Assembly (NCBI GenBank): GCA_963774075.1
Contig: CAVZDP010000003.1
Coordinates: forward strand, 310,001 to 374,000
Origin: JBBQNR01 sp963774075
Lineage (GTDB): Bacteria > Actinomycetota > Thermoleophilia > Solirubrobacterales > JBBDJG01
Length of the DNA: 64,000 bases
Direction of reading: 5' to 3'
Part shown: in pieces, positions 59,495 to 64,000 of the stretch
Numbering within the stretch: the first letter of the stretch is position 1
How the letters are laid out: each line of letters begins with the position of its first letter
The notes under the pieces: generated by a model
The model's database searches: none
What the model saw: only the letters and a program-made list of their open reading frames with translations
What the model was told of the DNA's origin: nothing
Made by a program: the position numbers and the translations under genes

Positions 59495-59776
59495 ATGCCT
59501 ACCTACATCCTGCTCTCGACGCTCACGTCCGAGGGCGTCCAGACGGTGAAGAACAACCCGACGCGGATCAAGGAGGTCAACAAGGAGATCGAGCAGATCG
59601 GCGCCAAGGTGATCGCCCAGTGGGCGGTCCTCGGCCAGTTCGACTTCGTCAACGTCGTCGAAGTGCCCGACGAGAAGACGATGGCCAAGGTCTCGCTCGA
59701 GCTTGGCTCACGGGGCACGGCCAGCTACCAGTCGATGGCCGCGATTCCGATCGACGAGTTCATCGCCGCGATGTGA
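59495..59776 (+). CDS. GYD-domain protein
   Basis: 93 residues, a ferredoxin-like alpha/beta fold: PTYILLSTLTSEGVQTVKNNP, IEQIGAKVIAQWAVLGQFDFVNVVEVPDEKTMAKVSLELGS and ending in IPIDEFIAAM. The 'GYD' position reads GQFD here. Small proteins of this family are widespread; their function is unknown. AAGGAGGAG precedes the ATG. Confidence 0.85.
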   Translation: MPTYILLSTLTSEGVQTVKNNPTRIKEVNKEIEQIGAKVIAQWAVLGQFDFVNVVEVPDEKTMAKVSLELGSRGTASYQSMAAIPIDEFIAAM

Positions 59777-59873
59777 GGGCTCGACCGAGGGGGAGTGGCC
59801 CCACCGTTAGACTTTTCTAGAGCCCTCGGCGCCGCCTTCCCGGAACCAACACCCTCAACGAGGAGACGCACCG

Positions 59874-60425
59874 ATACAGGACCACGAGCCCTCTCCTGTC
59901 GCGGCCACCGAGCCCGACCAGGAACAGCAGCCCACGTGTTACCGCCACCCGAGCAGGGAGACGAACGTCTCGTGCTCGGACTGCGGCAGGCCGATCTGCA
60001 CCGACTGCATGGTCTACAGCGCCGTGGGCATCAAGTGCCCGCAGTGCGCGCGGATGCCTCGCTCGGCGACCGTGCGGCTCAAGCCCAGCCGGGCGGGCTG
60101 GGCGGTCGCAGCGGCTCTCGTGGGCGGTGCGGCGATGGCCTTCGGGATCCTGGTGCTCCAGGGCCTCGGACTCTTCTTCGCATTGATCCTCGGCTACCTG
60201 ATCGGGCTGGGGATGGGAGAGCTCGTCCTGTGGGCCAGCGGGCGCTTCCGGTCTCGGACGACCGGTTGGATAGCGGTCGGCGGCTGCATCTGGGCTTACC
60301 TGTTCCCCTACCTGCTGGTGCTCGGCGTCGACGTGGGCGACGTGGCGGACAGCCTCACGCGCGCGCCGTTCGTGGTCCTCGGCGCGGGGATCGCCGGTTA
60401 CGTCGCGTACCAGCGAACGCAGTGA
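59874..60425 (+). CDS. B-box-like zinc-finger membrane protein with apparent ATA start
   Basis: 183 residues if begun at ATA 59874. Residues 20-58 form a zinc finger (CYRHPSRETNVSCSDCGRP, ICTDC, KCPQC) with paired cysteines and a His, as in bacterial B-box proteins that precede membrane domains. Four helices follow (for example AVAAALVGGAAMAFGILVL, FFALILGYLIGLGMGEL). The frame has no ATG, GTG or TTG between the stop at 59808 and the ATG at 60009, which lies past most of the finger. GAGGAG sits eight bases before the ATA. So either the gene uses ATA, or a G was lost or misread. Function unknown. Confidence 0.75.
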   Translation: MQDHEPSPVAATEPDQEQQPTCYRHPSRETNVSCSDCGRPICTDCMVYSAVGIKCPQCARMPRSATVRLKPSRAGWAVAAALVGGAAMAFGILVLQGLGLFFALILGYLIGLGMGELVLWASGRFRSRTTGWIAVGGCIWAYLFPYLLVLGVDVGDVADSLTRAPFVVLGAGIAGYVAYQRTQ

Positions 60426-60432
60426 CGGCGGC

Positions 60433-61746
60433 ATGCGCGTACTCGTAGTCGGCGGCGGCGGCCGCGAGCACGCGATCGTTCGCGCGCTGCGCCGCAGTGC
60501 GCGGCGGCCGGAGGTCCTCTGCTCGCCAGGCAACGCCGGCATCGCGGCCGACGCGCGTTGCTTCGACGTCGGCGCCGAGGACGTCGACGGCCTGGTGCAG
60601 CTCGCGTCGGACGAGCGTGCCGACCTGACCGTCGTCGGCCCGGAGGCGCCGCTCGTCGGCGGGCTGATCGACGCCCTGGAGGAGCAGGGGCTTGCGGCCT
60701 TCGGGCCGAGCGCCGCCGCCGCGGCCCTGGAGGGGTCGAAGGCGTTCGCCAAGGAGGTGATGAAGGAGGCCGGCATCCCGACCGCCGCCCACGTCCTCTT
60801 CACGTCATACGAGCAGGCCGAGGCCCAGATGGACTGCGCCTCCTACCCCGCCGTCCTGAAGGCGGACGGCCTCGCGGCGGGCAAGGGAGTGATCATCGCG
60901 TGCTCGCCGCGTGAGGCTCGAGCCGCTTTGCGCGAGTTCTTCGTCGAGTCGCGCTTCGGCGAGGCAGGCAGCCGGGTCGTGGTCGAGGAGTTCCTCGAGG
61001 GGGAGGAGCTGTCACTGCTCGCGCTCTGCGACGGCGAGCGCGCGCTGCCGATGGCGCCGGCGCAGGACTTCAAGCGGATCTTCGACGGCGACGAGGGGCC
61101 GAACACGGGCGGGATGGGGAGCTACTCGCCGGTTCACGGCGTGGACCCAGGGCGCGCGGCCGAGCTCGCGGACGCCGTTCACCAGCCGATCGTGCGCCGC
61201 TTCGCCGAACGCGGAACGCCCTACCGCGGCATTCTCTACGCGGGTCTGATGATGACGCCCTCCGGCCCCAAGGTGCTCGAGTACAACTGCCGCTTCGGTG
61301 ACCCGGAGACGCAGGCGGTGCTGCCGCGCCTTCGAAGCGACCTGCTCGATGCGCTCGAGCGCTGCCGCCGTCCCGGCGGCCTGGAGGGATTGGAGCTGCG
61401 CTGGTCCGATGACTCTGCCGTGACGGTCGTGCTGGCCTCCGGGGGCTACCCGGCGTCGGCCGGCAGCGGCGACGCGATCAGCGGCCTGGGTCGGTTCCCG
61501 CCACCCGACTTCGAGGCGCCCGCCGGCCCTGTCGAGATCACGCACGCCGGGACGGCCGCGAGAAACGGCGGCGTGGTGACGGCCGGCGGACGGGTGCTGA
61601 ACGTGACGGGGCTTGGCCCGACCGTGGACGCGGCCCGCGCGGCCGCCTACGAGGCGGCCGAGAAGATCGAGTTCGACGGCGTCCAGTACCGCCGCGACAT
61701 CGCCGCGGTCGCCGCGGCGCAGCTATCGAGTGGAGCAGTGCGCTGA
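60433..61746 (+). CDS. purD: Phosphoribosylamine-glycine ligase
   Basis: 437 residues. MRVLVVGGGGREHAIVRAL, DLTVVGPEAPLVGGLIDAL, GPSAAAAALEGSKAFAKEVM, the ATP-grasp block YPAVLKADGLAAGKGVIIA and NTGGMGSYSP, and LEYNCRFGDPETQAVLPRL are all standard. It catalyses the second step of purine synthesis. First of the pur genes here; it starts eight bases after the zinc-finger membrane gene. Confidence 0.97.
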   Translation: MRVLVVGGGGREHAIVRALRRSARRPEVLCSPGNAGIAADARCFDVGAEDVDGLVQLASDERADLTVVGPEAPLVGGLIDALEEQGLAAFGPSAAAAALEGSKAFAKEVMKEAGIPTAAHVLFTSYEQAEAQMDCASYPAVLKADGLAAGKGVIIACSPREARAALREFFVESRFGEAGSRVVVEEFLEGEELSLLALCDGERALPMAPAQDFKRIFDGDEGPNTGGMGSYSPVHGVDPGRAAELADAVHQPIVRRFAERGTPYRGILYAGLMMTPSGPKVLEYNCRFGDPETQAVLPRLRSDLLDALERCRRPGGLEGLELRWSDDSAVTVVLASGGYPASAGSGDAISGLGRFPPPDFEAPAGPVEITHAGTAARNGGVVTAGGRVLNVTGLGPTVDAARAAAYEAAEKIEFDGVQYRRDIAAVAAAQLSSGAVR

Positions 61747-61764
61747 TGGGAGAGGGATAGATCG

Positions 61765-62265
61765 ATGGAGACGATTGAACCTCGGCGCGGCGTGGCCGCA
61801 GCCGAGACCGACGTGGAGCCGATGCCGGAGGTCGAGGAGGCCTTCGACGGGATGGAAGTGGACGCTCCGCGGGTCGGCATCATCATGGGATCGGCGAGCG
61901 ACAAGCCCGTGATGCAGCCCGCCGGCGAGGAGCTCAACGAGCGCGGCATCCGGTATGAGGTCCGCGTGCTGTCGGCTCACCGCGACCCTGACGCGGTCGC
62001 CGATTACGCGCGCAACGCGCACATGCGCGGCCTGCGAGTGATCATCGCCGCCGCCGGGATGTCGGCCGCGCTGCCGGGGGTCGTCGCCGCGCACTCCGAC
62101 CTGCCGGTGATAGGCGTGCCGATCAAGGCCAAGAACACGGTCGGGGACGGCCTGGACGCGCTGCTTTCGACCGTCCAGATGCCCCCCGGGGTGCCGGTGG
62201 CCTGCGTGGCGATCAACGGCGCGCGCAACGCCGCCGTCCTGGCCGCCCGGATACTCGGCTGCTAG
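61765..62265 (+). CDS. purE: 5-(carboxyamino)imidazole ribonucleotide mutase
   Basis: 166 residues. About 33 acidic residues precede the catalytic core VGIIMGSASDKPVM. VLSAHRDPDAVADYA holds the catalytic His; AAAGMSAALPGVVAAHSDLPVIGVP and LDALLSTVQMPPGVPVACVAINGARNAAVLAA complete the fold. It rearranges N5-CAIR to CAIR. No purK is present in the window, so carboxylation must be supplied elsewhere or CO2 used directly. The stop abuts a structured palindromic element. Confidence 0.95.
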   Translation: METIEPRRGVAAAETDVEPMPEVEEAFDGMEVDAPRVGIIMGSASDKPVMQPAGEELNERGIRYEVRVLSAHRDPDAVADYARNAHMRGLRVIIAAAGMSAALPGVVAAHSDLPVIGVPIKAKNTVGDGLDALLSTVQMPPGVPVACVAINGARNAAVLAARILGC

Positions 62266-62266
62266 C

Positions 62267-62431
62267 AGACGATTGATTCCCAACCCCCACACCCCTGGAT
62301 GACGCTGCGACTCTTCGCTGGATCTGCGTCCTCGGACTCGCCCATGCAGCCCAGCATGGGCTTCGCCCTGCGTCCTTGCCCAGCTCGATTCTCGCGCCCC
62401 CAGGGGCGTGCGGATTCGGAATCAACCGTCT
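62267..62431 (-). repeat. Structured palindromic element, copy 2 (165 bp, minus orientation)
   Basis: 62267-62298 pairs with 62400-62431 over 32 bases with two mismatches; inner stems are gctgg/ccagc (62317-62321, 62380-62384) and gcccatgc/gcatgggc (62340-62347, 62354-62361). Three pairs are G-U only on the minus strand. In minus orientation the loops read gaatcgag, aaggacgcaggg, ccgaggacgcag and gcgaaga, almost the same as copy 1 at 49656-49826, while the stems differ in sequence. It occupies nearly the whole gap between purE and purB. Confidence 0.85.
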
Positions 62432-62446
62432 AGTGCCAGTGCGCCC

Positions 62447-63751
62447 GTGATCGCGCGCTACACGCGTCCCGAGCTGGGCCGGATCTGGTCCGAACAGCGA
62501 AAGCTCGAGACCTGGCTCGACGTCGAGCTGGCGGTCTGCGAGACGCTGGCCGAGCAGGGCGTCGTGCCGAGCGCCGACATGGAGGCGATACGAGAGCGGG
62601 CAACCTTCGAGCTCGGGGCGGTGCGCGAGCGTGAGCGGGTCACCGAGCACGACGTTGCGGCGTTCGTCGACGTCGTGGCGGCCGCGGTCGGGGACGCGGG
62701 ACGATGGATCCACTATGGCCTCACGTCATCAGACGTGCTCGACACGGGGCTGGCACTTCAGCTCCGCGAAGCCGGGCGCGAGCTGCAGGCGGGCGCGGAT
62801 GCGCTGACGGCGGCGCTCGCCCGCAGGGCGCGGGAGTTCCGCGACACGCTGTGCGCGGGACGCACGCACGGAGTACACGCTGAGCCGACCACCTTCGGAC
62901 TCAAGCTGGCTGGCTTCGCATTCGAGAGCCACCGCAACGCCGAACGCCTGAGCAGGGCGTTCGAACAGGTCGAGGTCGGCAAGCTGTCCGGCGCGGTCGG
63001 CACCTACTCGGCCCTCGGTCCCGAGGTCGAGCGAGCGGCGCTGAAGCGGCTGAGCCTGCGGCCCGAGCCAATCGCTACCCAGGTCGTGCCTCGAGACCGC
63101 CACGCGGAGGTCGTCGCCGCGCTCGCCCTTGCCGCCTCCTCGCTCGAGCGGCTGGCGCTCGAGGTCCGCCATCTGCAGCGCACGGAGGTGCGAGAGGTTG
63201 AGGAGCCCTTCCGCGAGGGCCAGAAGGGGTCGAGCGCGATGCCCCACAAGCGCAACCCGATCGTCTCCGAGCGGATCGCCGGCCTCGCGCGGGTCGTGCG
63301 CGGCAACGCCCAAGCGGCGCTCGAGAACGTCGCTCTCTGGCACGAGCGCGACATCTCCCATTCCTCAGCCGAGCGCGTGGTGCTGCCCGACTCCACGACC
63401 CTGATCGACTACATGCAGCACCGCGCCCGTGACGTCGTCGAGGGCATGCGCGTCCATCCCGAGCGCATGCGCGCGAACCTCGAGCTCACGCACGGGGCGC
63501 TCTTCAGCCAGGCCGTGCTCAGCGCGCTCGTGGAGTCCGGGCTCTCGCGCGACGAGGCCTACGGGATCGTCCAGCGCAGCGCGCAGCGCGCCTGGGACGA
63601 GGGCACTCCGTTCCGCTCCCTCCTCGAGCGCGAGCCCGCCGTCGTGGAGCGGCTCGACGCCGCGCGACTCGACGAGCTCTTCGACTATGGCCGTTTCCTG
63701 CGCAACGCCGGGGTGGCGTTCGAGCGCCTGGACGAGCTCGAGAGCCCCTGA
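62447..63751 (+). CDS. purB: Adenylosuccinate lyase
   Basis: 434 residues from GTG 62447, giving MIARYTRPELGRIWSEQRKLETWL, the usual start; the open frame upstream runs through the palindromic element. HYGLTSSDVLDTGLALQL, GRTHGVHAEPTTFGLK and the fumarase-superfamily signature SSAMPHKRNPIVSERIAGLA near residue 263 are present. It acts twice in purine synthesis, releasing fumarate. The stop codon lies within a short tandem repeat. Confidence 0.97.
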   Translation: MIARYTRPELGRIWSEQRKLETWLDVELAVCETLAEQGVVPSADMEAIRERATFELGAVRERERVTEHDVAAFVDVVAAAVGDAGRWIHYGLTSSDVLDTGLALQLREAGRELQAGADALTAALARRAREFRDTLCAGRTHGVHAEPTTFGLKLAGFAFESHRNAERLSRAFEQVEVGKLSGAVGTYSALGPEVERAALKRLSLRPEPIATQVVPRDRHAEVVAALALAASSLERLALEVRHLQRTEVREVEEPFREGQKGSSAMPHKRNPIVSERIAGLARVVRGNAQAALENVALWHERDISHSSAERVVLPDSTTLIDYMQHRARDVVEGMRVHPERMRANLELTHGALFSQAVLSALVESGLSRDEAYGIVQRSAQRAWDEGTPFRSLLEREPAVVERLDAARLDELFDYGRFLRNAGVAFERLDELESP

Positions 63752-63784
63752 GAGCCTGAGCCCCTGAGAGCCTGAGAGCCTGAG
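63742..63784 (+). repeat. Short tandem repeat across the purB stop
   Basis: gagcccctgagagcct occurs twice in a row (63742-63757 and 63758-63773), followed by a partial unit gagagcctgag. The first copy contains the purB stop codon TGA, and shifted copies of ctgag continue after it. Confidence 0.9.
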
Positions 63785-63856
63785 AAAGCTCGCACGCTCG
63801 GCGTTTGCGGTCGCCGCATCCCGGTTCCATTCCAGGGCGCTGTTAGCATCGGTCTC

Positions 63857-64000
63857 GTGCCCGAGTTGGCCGCCGCACTGACGGGGCTTCCCCTCCACGC
63901 ACGGGGCAAGGTGCGCGAGATGTACGACCTCGGCGACCGCCTGCTGATGGTGGCGTCGGATCGCATCTCCGCCTATGACGTCGTGCTCCCGACGACCATC
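63857..64000 (+). CDS. purC: SAICAR synthetase, N-terminal part (cut by window end)
   Basis: 48 codons from a GTG. It begins with PELAAALTGLPLHARGKVR, then EMYDLGDRLLMVASDRISAYDVVLPTTI, the standard N-terminus of PurC with the ATP-binding GKVREMYDL segment. It would join aspartate to CAIR, the step after PurE. The rest lies outside the window. Confidence 0.95.
   Translation, partial: MPELAAALTGLPLHARGKVREMYDLGDRLLMVASDRISAYDVVLPTTI

Noticed and set aside
61765..62265. PurE lacking the histidine of the GGAAHLPG loop as an anomaly
   Set aside because: Variants reading AAGMxAALPG are, to my knowledge, common in many bacterial PurE proteins, so this is not notable.
62408..62446. Extended purB start at 62408
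   Set aside because: It would place coding sequence in the palindromic element; GTG 62447 gives the normal PurB N-terminus.

Overview
The window is GC-rich, densely coded DNA with many GTG/TTG starts and 1-4 bp stop/start overlaps. It carries HspR in a dnaK-grpE-dnaJ-hspR operon, inositol-1-phosphate synthase beside a CDP-alcohol phosphatidyltransferase, an FprA-type ferredoxin reductase and a possible F420/FMN luciferase-like enzyme. This points to an actinobacterium; the mix of lipid, DUF11 and GH99-like proteins makes me favour the Thermoleophilia (Solirubrobacterales/Gaiellales), but that is inference without a tree. No phage, plasmid, transposase or CRISPR locus is visible.

Layout. 1-18.4 kb is one minus-strand run of six overlapping or abutting genes: a GT2-GtrA-HprK-like fusion, a GT39-type transferase, a secreted phosphoesterase, an anchored secreted protein, a GH99-like hydrolase, and a giant secreted protein. 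The giant protein has a phosphatase head and about 22 tandem 122-residue DUF11 repeats; a GH99-like domain and a DNRLRE-like domain are inserted inside single repeats. Its far end lies outside the window, and the first 600 bases carry seven single-base insertions. 18.7-22.2 kb holds a PAP2 phosphatase plus stand-alone relatives of the giant protein's phosphatase and GH99 domains. At 22.4-24.5 kb are tRNA-Ala(TGC), fprA and a SnoaL-like protein.

24.5-41 kb is an all-minus run centred on pyruvate dehydrogenase and its cofactors: argF; a TPP riboswitch followed by thiO-thiS-thiG-thiE; a membrane protein; lpdA; a DsbA-like protein; pdhA-pdhB-pdhC; a GGDEF/HD-GYP protein; lipB-lipA; rhomboid; a 58-residue membrane protein; and a D,D-carboxypeptidase. 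41-49.6 kb is mixed: an EEP-fold phosphatase/nuclease, a phasin-like protein, an M3-like peptidase, an RNA uracil methyltransferase, an LLM flavoenzyme, a zinc-ribbon miniprotein, a UDG-like protein and a GT4-PHP fusion. 49.8-54.3 kb looks like an inositol-lipid unit (ino1, CDP-alcohol transferase, AUR1-like PAP2) plus a large membrane protein. 54.4-64 kb is all plus strand: nth, the chaperone operon, a GYD protein, a zinc-finger membrane protein with an apparent ATA start, and purD-purE-purB-purC (cut by the window end).

The most interesting non-coding signals are two families of structured palindromes. A ~170-bp family occurs at 49656-49826 and, inverted, at 62267-62431. Its internal-loop sequences are conserved while its stems differ but stay paired, and all transition-type mismatches become G-U pairs on the same element strand. 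A 45-bp hairpin with a compensatory base change occurs at 46777-46821 and inside the 3' end of grpE.
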